Assembly (NCBI GenBank): GCA_016714465.1
Contig: JADKDT010000012.1
Location: 29,104-93,103, forward strand
Source of the DNA: Candidatus Brachythrix odensensis
GTDB taxonomy: Bacteria; Chloroflexota; Anaerolineae; J036; Brachytrichaceae
Direction of reading: 5' to 3'
Length of the DNA stretch: 64,000 nt
A program made the translations under genes and the position numbers. Shown here piece by piece: positions 43,854 through 52,327 of the stretch (position 1 is the first letter of the stretch; each line of letters starts with the position of its first letter). The notes under the pieces are model-generated. The model did not search any database and had not been told where the DNA came from. It saw only the letters and a list, made by a program, of their open reading frames with translations.

Positions 43854-46083
43854 CCAGCCCCGCCCAGGCCGCCGCCGCGGTGAGATACAGCAAACGCTTC
43901 TGCACCGCCGAGAGATTGCCGAACTTCAGCGCGCCCAGGCAGACCATGCCTCGGGCGAGATCCCATTCGCTGGTGTCGGCCGGGTCATACAAACAGCGCC
44001 CGGCCATCCCGTCAATGGTCTGCAGCAGCGGGAGCCAGGCCGGAGCGCCTTCGCCATGCATGCCGGCCAGGGCCTCCTCGGGCGAATGGGCCTGAGGCGC
44101 GACCACATGCGCGACGATGTCGGCATACAGGTGGGCGAAGTCCGTGAGGGGATGCCCCTCGCGGGTCTCGGCGAAATCGATCAGCCAGACCGCCCCGCCC
44201 GGGCCGACCAGGGCGTTCTCCAGGTTCAGGTCGCCATGGATGATCGAGCGCGTGCCGCGGATGGTGCGGTTGAGCAATCCGGGCAGCGCCTCGAGCGGGT
44301 CGGGCAGCCCAAACATCTCGCCCGTTCCGGCCGCCTCACGTAAAAACGCCAGACGGGTGTCGACCACCAGATAGGCGCCCGGCAATTTGGGTTGCGCGCC
44401 GTGGGTGCCGATCACCCGCACGCGCAAGGGCGGCTGCCCGCCGGCCGGCGCGCCAAACAGCGACCAGCTCTCGCCATCCGCTCGCAACTCGACCCGCGGA
44501 AAATGGGCCAGGGAGATCGTGTCTCCGCGACTGAGGCCCTCGGGCGGCGGCTGGCGGCCGTCGATGTTTCGCCCATTTCCGCCGTCGCCGGCAGGGGTCA
44601 CAACGAGGTGGGCAGGCAGAGCCCGGTCGTACTCCTGGGCGCAGATGAAGGTCCGGGCGTGCCGCTGCATCCACCAGGTCGGCCCGAAGGTGTCGAAGAG
44701 CTGGCGGAGCAGGGCCGGTTCGGGCCGCTTGAGCAGCGCCTCGCGCAGGCTGACCGGGCGCTGGTCGCCGGCCCCGACAAAGGTATAACGTAGGGCCGCC
44801 ATCTTTCCCGGACCGGCATTGCCCTCGGCCGTCACCGGCGGCTCCTGGATCCGGGCGGTGACCGGCGGCAGGGTGTCCTTGACGAAGCGGCGGTAGTTGT
44901 CGTACTCGCGGGCGATGGCGCCCGCGTCGCCGATCTTGACGATGGCGTGCGCGTCCGAGCGCCCGTCGGGTTTGATCGGAACCGCCAGAAAGGTCCGCGC
45001 GCCCGAGTAGCCCGAGCGATATTCGCCTTCCACGACGACCCGCTTGTAGGGCGAGAACACCGCCCGCATCAGGCCTGCCCGCGCGGGATCAAGCACAATG
45101 CCGGACTGGGTCTCGAGGGCGAGGTCGGGATTGGCCCGCACGGCCCGCAGCCGCGTGGGGTCGCTCGAGGGGCGCCGGTTGCGCAACGCCACCGCGCACA
45201 TCCCCCCGCCCAGGACGAGGCCGGCCAGCCCGGCCGCCGTCGCCGCGGAGGTCTCCAGGCCCAGGGTGTCCGAGACGGTGATTTCGCGCGCGCGGCTGTA
45301 GATCTGGGCGCGGTCACGGGCGGGCAGGCCGGTGCCCGGCGCGGCCGTCCAGACCAGCGCGACGCTGGCCGAGATGCTGTGCTTGCCGCGTTCGCGCGGG
45401 CGAAGCGTCCATTGCCAGCTCACCGTTTCGCGGGCCGGGAGATCCTTCTGCCACTCGCCGCGCGGTTCGATGTCGAAGCCCACGCCATCCAGGCGCGCGA
45501 CCGCGGCGACGGCATAACCGGCCGGGCGGGTGATGGTGATGGTGCGGGTCTCGACCTTGTTGCCGTCGATCTGGACGGTGGTGACGTAGCCGTCGCTGAC
45601 CGGCTCGAGCGAAATGCGGACGATGTTCGAGTCGCCCAGGCGCATGCTGGGCGGCCATTCGAGTTCAAGGTAACGTGGCTCCAGACCAGGCGCGATTTCG
45701 GCCGCCTGACGGGTGGCCGGCGTCGCCTGGCCCGGCACGGTCGCGGCCGGCAGGATGGGCAATGGCGCAGCCGGCGTAGGAGCGGGCGGTCCGGGCGGCG
45801 GGGTTGTGGTTCGCGCCGCAGCGCCGGGTGTAGATGCCGAAGCCGGCGCGCCGCTCGCCTTGGCCACGTCGGTGGCCTGGGCATCCTGGGTTGGACGGGT
45901 AGCCTCAGCTGGTTTGGGGGCGTCGGTTGGCTTGGCGGGCGCGGCCGTCGCTGCGGGCTTTGGCGCCGCGGCCTGTTGTTGGGTCGGGGCGGGCGCCGCG
46001 GCGCCGCAGGCAGCCAGGGTCAGACCCGCGAGGGCCAGGGCAACGCGCGCAAGTGCAGATCGGCCGGCCATGCCGCATAGCAT
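43807..46083 (-). CDS. Membrane receptor with lipoprotein-like N-terminus and APH-like kinase domain
   Basis: A 758-residue protein of unusual build. Residues 5-26 are a signal peptide ending in a lipobox (LAAC, Cys26). A Pro/Ala/Thr linker follows to about 130, then a beta-rich domain (135-270) with LEWPPSMRLGDSNIVRISL. One membrane helix lies at about 279-300. The inner part resembles an aminoglycoside-phosphotransferase kinase: Lys383 in AIVKIG, HGDLNLEN (616-623, Asp618 and Asn623) and the DFG-like IDFAET (Asp636). An extra beta segment (about 485-575) interrupts the kinase fold. It probably transmits an outside signal to an inside phosphotransfer. Substrates and partners are unknown. Confidence 0.75.
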   Translation of the reverse strand: MLCGMAGRSALARVALALAGLTLAACGAAAPAPTQQQAAAPKPAATAAPAKPTDAPKPAEATRPTQDAQATDVAKASGAPASASTPGAAARTTTPPPGPPAPTPAAPLPILPAATVPGQATPATRQAAEIAPGLEPRYLELEWPPSMRLGDSNIVRISLEPVSDGYVTTVQIDGNKVETRTITITRPAGYAVAAVARLDGVGFDIEPRGEWQKDLPARETVSWQWTLRPRERGKHSISASVALVWTAAPGTGLPARDRAQIYSRAREITVSDTLGLETSAATAAGLAGLVLGGGMCAVALRNRRPSSDPTRLRAVRANPDLALETQSGIVLDPARAGLMRAVFSPYKRVVVEGEYRSGYSGARTFLAVPIKPDGRSDAHAIVKIGDAGAIAREYDNYRRFVKDTLPPVTARIQEPPVTAEGNAGPGKMAALRYTFVGAGDQRPVSLREALLKRPEPALLRQLFDTFGPTWWMQRHARTFICAQEYDRALPAHLVVTPAGDGGNGRNIDGRQPPPEGLSRGDTISLAHFPRVELRADGESWSLFGAPAGGQPPLRVRVIGTHGAQPKLPGAYLVVDTRLAFLREAAGTGEMFGLPDPLEALPGLLNRTIRGTRSIIHGDLNLENALVGPGGAVWLIDFAETREGHPLTDFAHLYADIVAHVVAPQAHSPEEALAGMHGEGAPAWLPLLQTIDGMAGRCLYDPADTSEWDLARGMVCLGALKFGNLSAVQKRLLYLTAAAAWAGLVTAPPAADTAPARAE

Positions 46084-46100
46084 AGCGCAGGCGGGGCGGT

Positions 46101-46173
46101 GCTAAACCTCGGAGGTCGGCGCCGACAGCTCAATGTCGGCACGGATCCATGGCGCCGACCTCCGAGGTTTAGC
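46101..46173. repeat. Dispersed inverted repeat, family B
   Basis: A perfect 23 bp inverted repeat (46101-46123 with 46151-46173). It lies between the receptor gene start and the stop of the next gene, which is 11 bases away. Confidence 0.85.
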
Positions 46174-46183
46174 GCGGAAGAAT

Positions 46184-46690
46184 CTACGCCCGCGCGCAGG
46201 GCTGCTCGATCAGCAGATCAACGAGCTGCTCGTACGACGACCAGTCGTTATACGGGCTGTGCTCGGTCAAACGCTGCAAGCCCATCTCGCCATGCATGAC
46301 CTCGGGCGAGGGCAGCCGGAACTCGGCGGTGAAGCGCTCGGGGATGAGCGGGCTGTCGCCAAAGGCCAGGCGCAGGCGGGTGCGCCACAGGCGCTGCAAA
46401 TACAGCGCCGCCAGGTAGCGCTTGCGCAGCTCGCCAAGCACCACCGCCGGGTGGGCCTGGGCGCACAGGCGCTCGACCGCATCCGACAACATCGGATGGC
46501 GGAGCAACAGCGCGACCAGGGCAAAGCGCAGGCGGGAGTCCTTCGACCCGGCCAGGCCGAGGATCAGCTCCTCGTCGGTGACCCCCCGCTCATCCCCCGC
46601 CGGCGTGGGGGCGAGATAGCACACCCCGCGCGCGTGCAGCCCGGCGACGAGGTCGTCGCGGGTGATTGGCGGCGGGGTTGCTGGGGCCAT
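46184..46690 (-). CDS. Uncharacterised protein, 168 residues
   Basis: I do not recognise this family. The protein starts at ATG 46690 and is soluble and helical. Landmarks are ITRDDLVAGLHARGVCYL, DEELILGLAGSKDSRLRFAL, ELRKRYLAALYLQRLWRTRL and the end SSYEQLVDLLIEQPCARA. The second half (PERFTAEFRLPSPEVMHGEM, GLQRLTEHSPYNDWSSYEQL) gives it the look of a small partner of a nucleotidyltransferase or of an unknown regulator. It lies just upstream of the kinase-like receptor on the same strand and could be cotranscribed with it. Confidence 0.6.
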   Translation of the reverse strand: MAPATPPPITRDDLVAGLHARGVCYLAPTPAGDERGVTDEELILGLAGSKDSRLRFALVALLLRHPMLSDAVERLCAQAHPAVVLGELRKRYLAALYLQRLWRTRLRLAFGDSPLIPERFTAEFRLPSPEVMHGEMGLQRLTEHSPYNDWSSYEQLVDLLIEQPCARA

Positions 46691-46698
46691 GGCTGTTT

Positions 46699-46812
46699 CG
46701 TTTGATCAGGTTTGGTCAGGTGGATAAGGTTTGATCACGTTGGTAACGTTGGTAACGTTAACGGGAACGTCACCTGACCAAACCTTATCCACCTGATCCA
46801 CTTGATCAAACG
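46699..46812. repeat. Dispersed repeat, family C, as a long inverted repeat
   Basis: Arms of about 40 bases (from 46699 and ending at 46812) pair imperfectly; units are TTTGATCA, GGTTTGGTCAGGTGGATAAG and GTTGGTAACGTTGGTAACG. The stop codon of leuD (46806-46808) is inside it. Related arrays are at 25122-25202 and 59055-59120. Confidence 0.75.
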
Positions 46813-47396
46813 GCTTGCGCCCGCGCTTCGAACGCCGCAATCTTCTCCCCCATCCCCAACACGTAGCCGATCTCGTCCACGCCGTTGAGCAGGCAGGCCT
46901 TGGAGAAGGCGTCGAGGTTGAAGCCGACTTTGCGGCCATCGGGGAGGGTGACGGTCTGGGCGGAGAGATCGACCGAGACCTGGGTCTCGGGGTCCTCGCC
47001 GACCAGGCTGAAGAGCTGCTGGTGGGTGTCGCGGTCGACGATGATGGGCAACAGGCCGTTCTTGAGCGAATTGTTGCGGAAGATGTCGGCAAACGATGTG
47101 CTGATGACCGCCCGGAAACCGAAGCCGGTCAGGGCCCAGGGGGCATGCTCGCGCGAGGAGCCGCAGCCGAAGTTGTCGCCGGCGAGCAGAACCTGGCGGC
47201 CCTGCATCTCGGGCTGGTTGAGGATGAACCCGGGCTTGGGTGTGCCGTCTCCGTTATACCGCCAGTCGGCGAACAGGTTGGCCCCCAGGCCGGCCTTGTC
47301 GGTGACCTTGAGAAAGCGGGCCGGGATGATCTGATCGGTGTCGACGTTCTCGGACGAGAGCGGGACGATCTTGCTGGTGAGGGCGGTGTATTTCAT
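46806..47396 (-). CDS. leuD: 3-isopropylmalate dehydratase, small subunit
   Basis: About 196 residues. The small subunit of isopropylmalate isomerase shows VDTDQIIPARFL near the start, then GDNFGCGSSREHAPWAL. It supplies the swivel domain that completes the active site with LeuC for leucine biosynthesis. I chose ATG 47396 because MKYTALTSKIVPL fits family N-termini. A GTG at 47405 overlapping the leuC stop (GTGA) is the alternative. The stop is provided by a family C repeat. Confidence 0.95.
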   Translation of the reverse strand: MKYTALTSKIVPLSSENVDTDQIIPARFLKVTDKAGLGANLFADWRYNGDGTPKPGFILNQPEMQGRQVLLAGDNFGCGSSREHAPWALTGFGFRAVISTSFADIFRNNSLKNGLLPIIVDRDTHQQLFSLVGEDPETQVSVDLSAQTVTLPDGRKVGFNLDAFSKACLLNGVDEIGYVLGMGEKIAAFEARAQAV

Positions 47397-47401
47397 GGGA
47401 T

Positions 47402-48814
47402 TCACAGCATCGCCCGGACATCGGTGACGACGCCGGTGATGGCCGAGGCGGCCGCGGTGAGCGGGCTGGCGAGGAAGGTCCGGCCGCCCTTGCCCTGGCG
47501 GCCTTCGAAGTTGCGGTTGCTGGTGCTGACGGCGTACTGCCCGGGCCGGAGCTCATCGCCGTTCATGGCGATGCACATCGAGCAGCCGGGCTCGCGCCAT
47601 TCGGCCCCAGCGGCGAGGAAGATCTCGTGCAGACCCTCGCGCTCGGCCTGGGCCTTGACCGGGGCGGAGCCCGGCACGACCATCACCCGGACCTTGTCGC
47701 TGACCCGGCGGCCCTTGAGCAGCGCCGCGGCCTCGCGCAGATCGCTGATCCGGCCGTTGGTGCAGCTCCCGATGAAGACGACGTCGATAGGCCGGCCGAG
47801 CAGGGGCTTGCCCGGCTCCAGGCCCATATAAACCAGAGCCTTCTGCAGCGCCGCGCGCTGGCTGAGGTCGGCGATGTTGGCCGGGTCGGGGACGGGGGCG
47901 TTGATGCCGATGCCCATGCCCGGGTTGGTGCCATAGGTGATCATCGGCTCGAGCGCGTCGGCGTCGAGGGTGAGGGTGGCGTCGTAGGTCGCGCCTGCAT
48001 CGGTGGGGAGCGACCGCCACCTGGCCACGGCCTGATCCCAGGCGGCGCCCTTGGGGGCGAACTCGCGCCCGGCCACGAAGTTGAAGGTGGTGTCGTCGGG
48101 GGCGATCATCCCGGCCCGGCTGCCGCCTTCGATGCTCATGTTGCAGACCGTCATGCGGGCTTCCATCGACATCGCGCGGATGGCCTGGCCGGTGTATTCG
48201 AAGACGTAGCCGGTGCCCGCGCCCACGCCGTATCTGGCGATGATGCCGAGGATGATGTCCTTGGCCGAGACGCCCTTCTTGAGCGCGCCAGTCACTTGGA
48301 CTTCCATCGTCTTGGGCTTGCGCTGCAGCAGGCACTGGGTGGCGAGAACCATCTCGACCTCGCTGGTGCCGATGCCAAAGCCGAGCGCGCCAAAGGCGCC
48401 ATGCGTCGCCGTGTGGCTGTCGCCGCACACGATCGTCATCCCAGGCTGGGTAAGGCCGAGCTCGGGCCCGATGATGTGGACGATGCCTTGCTTGGCCGCG
48501 CCTTCGCTCTCTTTGATGCCGTACAGGGCGATCCCGTTATCGCGGCAGTTCTGCTCGAGCATGGCGATCTGCTTGATGACCATGTCGTCGACGATGGGCA
48601 GGTCGCGCGAGAAGGTGGGGATGCCGTGGTCCATCGTCGCGAAGGTGCGATCGGGCCGGCGGGCCTTGATCCCGCGCTGGCGCAGGCCGGTAAAGGCCTG
48701 GGGCGAGGTCACCTCGTGGACGAGGTGCAGGTCGATGTAAAGAACGGCCGGGCTGTCCGGGTCCTGGGCCACCACGTGGGCGTCCCAGATCTTCTGAAAG
48801 AGTGTTTTAGGCAT
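47402..48814 (-). CDS. leuC: 3-isopropylmalate dehydratase, large subunit
   Basis: A 470-residue aconitase-family subunit that carries the [4Fe-4S] cluster. The cluster cysteines lie in SCTNGR and CSMCIAMN. It also has DSHTATHGAFGALGFGIGTS and a C-terminal RNFEGRQGKGGRTFLASP. With LeuD it isomerises 2-isopropylmalate to 3-isopropylmalate. It is directly upstream of leuD. leuA and leuB are not in the window. Confidence 0.97.
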   Translation of the reverse strand: MPKTLFQKIWDAHVVAQDPDSPAVLYIDLHLVHEVTSPQAFTGLRQRGIKARRPDRTFATMDHGIPTFSRDLPIVDDMVIKQIAMLEQNCRDNGIALYGIKESEGAAKQGIVHIIGPELGLTQPGMTIVCGDSHTATHGAFGALGFGIGTSEVEMVLATQCLLQRKPKTMEVQVTGALKKGVSAKDIILGIIARYGVGAGTGYVFEYTGQAIRAMSMEARMTVCNMSIEGGSRAGMIAPDDTTFNFVAGREFAPKGAAWDQAVARWRSLPTDAGATYDATLTLDADALEPMITYGTNPGMGIGINAPVPDPANIADLSQRAALQKALVYMGLEPGKPLLGRPIDVVFIGSCTNGRISDLREAAALLKGRRVSDKVRVMVVPGSAPVKAQAEREGLHEIFLAAGAEWREPGCSMCIAMNGDELRPGQYAVSTSNRNFEGRQGKGGRTFLASPLTAAASAITGVVTDVRAML

Positions 48815-48874
48815 GGATCAGGTCTCGCTTTTGAAGAACGTGATTATCCACGGGCGGGCCGGCTCAGGAGTCCG

Positions 48875-48919
48875 GTGACATCACAATCCCCGCGTGAAGC
48901 GCGGGGATTGTGATGTCAC
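48875..48919. terminator. Perfect 20 bp hairpin between lacI-family gene and leuC
   Basis: The arms 48875-48894 and 48900-48919 pair perfectly (GTGACATCACAATCCCCGCG) with a five-base loop. It lies 20 bases after the stop of the LacI-family gene on the minus strand and precedes leuC. It is a likely terminator. Confidence 0.7.
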
Positions 48920-48940
48920 TCCCCATTTTCCGGATGAGTT

Positions 48941-49948
48941 CTAGGCTGACTCGCGGATCACGAGCGAGGTCGGCACGAGGACGGACCAGGGGTAGGGATC
49001 GGCGCCCTCAAGTAATTGATACAGCCGGGTGGCGGCGATCCGGCCCATGGCGTGCATGTCGGCATACGACACCGCCGTCAGGGTGGGCGAGGTGAATTTG
49101 GAAAGGTCATAGTCGCCAAAGCCGGTCACGGCGACGTCCTCGGGGATGCGATAGCCCGCCTCGCGGAGGGCCCGCATCCCGCCGATGGCGATCATGTCGT
49201 CGGCGTACATGATCGCGTCCAGACCGAGGCCGCGGGCGAGCAGCTCTTTGGTGCGCAGGTATCCCGACTCGGGCGAGAAATCTGAAGCGATCAGGGCCCC
49301 GGTGTCAAACGGAATGTTGCACATTCCCAGCTCGAGCCTGACGCCATCGAGTTTGTATTCGCTGGTTGTGGTCGTGTTTGGGCCATTGACAAAGCCGATC
49401 CGCCGGCGGCCCTTGCCGAGGAGATGGCGCACGACCAGGCGCATTCCGGTCATGACGTCGGCCATGACGCTGTTCAGCTCCAACGGGTGGGGATGCGAGC
49501 CGACGATGACGAAACGCATGTTCAGGTCTTTCAACCGCTTCAGGAAATCGATGGGGGTCACCCCGCCGAGGACGACGAGGCCGGCCACTCCGGCTTCGCT
49601 CGCGAAATGCTCGGCGCTCTCTGTTGTCAGGCTGGTGAACTGGAGCTTGGTGATGACCTTCTTTTCAGCGAAGACAGCCTCGACGCCCGCCCAGGCGGTC
49701 TGCTCGAACGACTCGCCGGTCCGGCCGGTCTGGGTGAGCTGGTTGGCGTTCTGACGGATGAGCACTGGCACGAAGCGCGAGACCATCATGTTCCTGGCCA
49801 GGTCCGGGATGGGGTAGCCAAGCTCCTGCGCGACGTGAAGCACCAACAGACGGGTGCTCGCGTTGACGTTGGGCTTGTTGTTCAGGATGCGCGAAACGGT
49901 TGCGAGGGAAACATTCGCCTTCCGGGCGATATCACGCGTTGACGACAC
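48941..49948 (-). CDS. LacI-family transcriptional regulator
   Basis: About 335 residues. The helix-turn-helix STRDIARKANVSLATVSRIL and hinge ASTRLLVLHVAQELGYPIPD are typical, followed by a periplasmic-binding-protein-like sugar domain (GLVVLGG, GFGDYDLSKFTSPTLTAV). I chose the GTG at 49948, which follows GAGGTGG and places the HTH at the very start. It is divergent from the sugar ABC operon at 50499 and most likely represses it in the absence of inducer. Confidence 0.93.
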   Translation of the reverse strand: MSSTRDIARKANVSLATVSRILNNKPNVNASTRLLVLHVAQELGYPIPDLARNMMVSRFVPVLIRQNANQLTQTGRTGESFEQTAWAGVEAVFAEKKVITKLQFTSLTTESAEHFASEAGVAGLVVLGGVTPIDFLKRLKDLNMRFVIVGSHPHPLELNSVMADVMTGMRLVVRHLLGKGRRRIGFVNGPNTTTTSEYKLDGVRLELGMCNIPFDTGALIASDFSPESGYLRTKELLARGLGLDAIMYADDMIAIGGMRALREAGYRIPEDVAVTGFGDYDLSKFTSPTLTAVSYADMHAMGRIAATRLYQLLEGADPYPWSVLVPTSLVIRESA

Positions 49949-49967
49949 AATGGCCACCTCAATTTTC

Positions 49968-50002
49968 ACATTTGAAATGTAACACCGGACAGAATCGTAA
50001 CA
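49968..50002. promoter_or_regulatory. Candidate regulator-binding sites upstream of the LacI-family gene
   Basis: A perfect 13-base palindrome ACATTTGAAATGT (49968-49980) and the motif CAGAATCGTAACA (49990-50002). The second recurs almost unchanged at 50370-50382, in front of the ABC operon. Confidence 0.45.
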
Positions 50003-50107
50003 CGGGAATGCCCCTGGTCATGCTGAGTTCCGGACCGCCTTCAGCGAACAGGGCGGGCAGAAACGGCTTGGGTGCGTCGTCCTGGCGCGAGGGGACATGC
50101 GCCGTGG

Positions 50108-50184
50108 GCGAACACCCTAAAGGTTGGCCCGCACAGGCTCGTGGTGCGGTCAAGCGTATGGGGGCCAACCTTTAGGGTGTTCGC
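50108..50184. repeat. Dispersed inverted repeat, family A
   Basis: A perfect 23 bp inverted repeat (50108-50130 with 50162-50184). It lies in the 550-base gap between the LacI-family gene and the ABC operon. The gap also holds a looser inverted repeat (about 50215-50305) with CTGAGCGGCGGAAGC and GCTTCCGC ends, and the promoter at 50399. Confidence 0.85.
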
Positions 50185-50369
50185 GCCCGCTTCTGGCGCC
50201 ACGGCCTGGTTTCTGAGCGGCGGAAGCTTCTTCGACTGCGCGCGGCCGGCACGGCCGGTATCAAGCTCATCCCGGCCGCCGCCCTCCGCTCAGGATGCTT
50301 CCGCAGGTGGATGGGGGCGCCCGTGGAAATAACCGCGGATGTTTGCTTGCGCACCTTTGCATACTATTG

Positions 50370-50427
50370 CAGAATCGTTACATGATTGCATAAAATAGTT
50401 GACATTTTTGCGCTCCCTTCCTATAGT
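50370..50427 (+). promoter_or_regulatory. Sigma-70-like promoter and candidate operator for the sugar ABC operon
   Basis: TTGACA (50399-50404) and TATAGT (50422-50427) are separated by exactly 17 bases, a near-consensus promoter. Just upstream lies CAGAATCGTTACA (50370-50382), a 12 of 13 match to a motif in front of the divergent LacI-family gene. This suggests shared control. Confidence 0.75.
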
Positions 50428-50498
50428 CATGGCGTAACAGATCGCCTCCGCGCCCGGAAGGCGGGGGCCTCCCAAGACGGATTTCGACAGGAATGAGC

Positions 50499-51431
50499 AT
50501 GGAGCGCGTGTCCCCGATTGCGCCCGCCACCGGCGGCCGGCGCCAACGCCCGGGCCGGCTCAAGGACACCCAGACCGCCATCCTGCTCGTGCTGCCCGCG
50601 GCCGCTCTGCTGTTGGCGATCATCGTCTACCCGCTGCTCAACTCGATGCTGATCGGCTTTCTGGACAAGAGCCTGATCTATGGCGGCGGCGCGTTTGTCG
50701 GCTTCAAGAACCTCGAGGCCGTCCTTAACAATGAGTTCATCCCGGTGCTGGGCAACACCCTGGTTTTCGCCATCGGCGCGACCCTGCTCCCCTTCTTCAT
50801 CGGCTTTGGGGCGGCCCTGATCCTGAATGGGCCGATCCCCGCCCGCGGCTTTTTGCGTGGCGCGTTTCTGCTGCCCTGGCTCGTCCCCAGCGTCATCGCC
50901 TCGTTCCTGTGGCTGTGGATCTTCAACGCCAACTATGGCGTGCTGAATGGCTTTCTGCGCAGCCTGGGCGTGCTCAGCCAGAACAACAGTTGGCTCAGCT
51001 CGGGCGGGTCGGCGATGCTGGCGGTGCTGATCGCCAAGACGTGGCAGACCTTCCCCTGGATTGCCGTGATGCTTCTGGCCGGTTTGCAGACCATCCCGGC
51101 CGACCAGATGGAATCCGCCGCCATCGACGGCGCGAATCGCTGGAACCGCTTCACCCATGTCACGCTGCCGCATCTGCGCAATGTCATCGGGATCGTCCTG
51201 CTGCTGTCGCTGATCTGGAACTTCCAGCATTTCGAGACGATCTATGTCATGACCCAGGGCGGGCCGGCCAAGGCCACCACCACCTTTTCGGTGGCCGTGT
51301 ATCAGACCGCATTCCAGGCCTTTGATCTGGGCAAGGCCGGCGCGCTGGGCATCCTGTGGATGCTGTTGCTCTCAATCGTCGTCATCGTCTATCTGCGCTT
51401 TGGCATGCGCGGCGAGGAGGATTTCGCATGA
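50499..51431 (+). CDS. Sugar ABC transporter permease, MalF/UgpA type
   Basis: About 310 residues with six membrane helices. The docking loop is ESAAIDGANRWNRFTHVTLP. The N-terminal arm ends in RRQRPGRLKDTQTAI before the first helix. ATG 50499 is favoured over 50493 because AGGA lies six bases before it. It is the first gene of the plus-strand transporter operon and overlaps the second permease by four bases. Confidence 0.93.
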   Translation: MERVSPIAPATGGRRQRPGRLKDTQTAILLVLPAAALLLAIIVYPLLNSMLIGFLDKSLIYGGGAFVGFKNLEAVLNNEFIPVLGNTLVFAIGATLLPFFIGFGAALILNGPIPARGFLRGAFLLPWLVPSVIASFLWLWIFNANYGVLNGFLRSLGVLSQNNSWLSSGGSAMLAVLIAKTWQTFPWIAVMLLAGLQTIPADQMESAAIDGANRWNRFTHVTLPHLRNVIGIVLLLSLIWNFQHFETIYVMTQGGPAKATTTFSVAVYQTAFQAFDLGKAGALGILWMLLLSIVVIVYLRFGMRGEEDFA

Positions 51432-52294
51432 AGACCGCCTCCGGGCCGTGGATGGCCACCCGCGCCTCCGAACGCGCGCTGGGCCGGATCGGGCTGTATG
51501 CCGCCCTGGCCCTGGCGATGTTCTTTGCCTTCTTCCCGATCTACTGGATGCTGGTCACCTCGCTGCGGCCAAACGCCGAGGTCTTCGCCTTTCCGCCCAC
51601 GCTGCTGCCCCAAACGCTGACCCTCGAGCACTACGCCAACTTCATCAAGAATCCCCAGCTCCTGGTCTATCTTGGCAACAGCGTGCTGGTCGCGACCACG
51701 ACCGCGCTGGGCAGCCTGATCATCTCGGTCTACGCGGCCTATTCGTTCTCGAAGTTCCGCTACACCGGCCGGCGGGCGCTGATGTTCCTGGTGCTCTCAG
51801 CCCAGATGTTTCCCCAGGCCCTGCTGCTGATCTCGCTGTATCTGATGTTCTCCGAGCTCAAGATGCTGGACACGTATGCGGTCCTGGTGCTCTCGTTCAC
51901 GACCTTCACCCTGCCGTTGTGCATCTGGATGCTCAAGGGCTACTTCGACCACATTCCGACCGACCTGATCGAGGCCGCCAAGATCGACGGGGCCGGACAG
52001 ATGCAGATCATCCATCGCATCCTGGTTCCGATCGTCAGACCAGCCCTGGTCGCGACGGGCATCTTCGCCTTCATGCGCGGGTGGAATGACTTCATCTACG
52101 CCCTGACCCTGGTCGGGAAGTCAAAGCAAACCCTGCCCCCGGGGCTGGTCCTCACCTACATCGGCGAGTTTCAGTCGCAGTGGGCGGACATGATGGCGGC
52201 CTCGCTGCTGGTGTCCCTGCCGCTGGTCATCGCCTTCATCCTCTTCCAACGCCAAATCGTCAGCGGCCTGACTGCCGGGGCCGTGAAAGGCTGA
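51428..52294 (+). CDS. Sugar ABC transporter permease, MalG type
   Basis: A 288-residue membrane protein. It has six membrane helices, FPIYWMLVTSLRPN after the first, the docking loop IEAAKIDGAGQMQIIHRILV and the ending SGLTAGAVKG. The ATG at 51428 overlaps the stop of the first permease (ATGA). The pair imports a sugar delivered by the lipoprotein encoded next. Confidence 0.94.
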   Translation: MKTASGPWMATRASERALGRIGLYAALALAMFFAFFPIYWMLVTSLRPNAEVFAFPPTLLPQTLTLEHYANFIKNPQLLVYLGNSVLVATTTALGSLIISVYAAYSFSKFRYTGRRALMFLVLSAQMFPQALLLISLYLMFSELKMLDTYAVLVLSFTTFTLPLCIWMLKGYFDHIPTDLIEAAKIDGAGQMQIIHRILVPIVRPALVATGIFAFMRGWNDFIYALTLVGKSKQTLPPGLVLTYIGEFQSQWADMMAASLLVSLPLVIAFILFQRQIVSGLTAGAVKG

Positions 52295-52327
52295 CGAATT
52301 ACCGAACCGAATCAAAAGGAGATAGAT

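Noticed and set aside
44947..46080. 377-codon plus-strand frame opposite the kinase-like receptor
   Set aside because: Composition is Gly/Arg/Asp rich with no family features, and the minus strand carries a signal peptide, membrane helix and kinase motifs.
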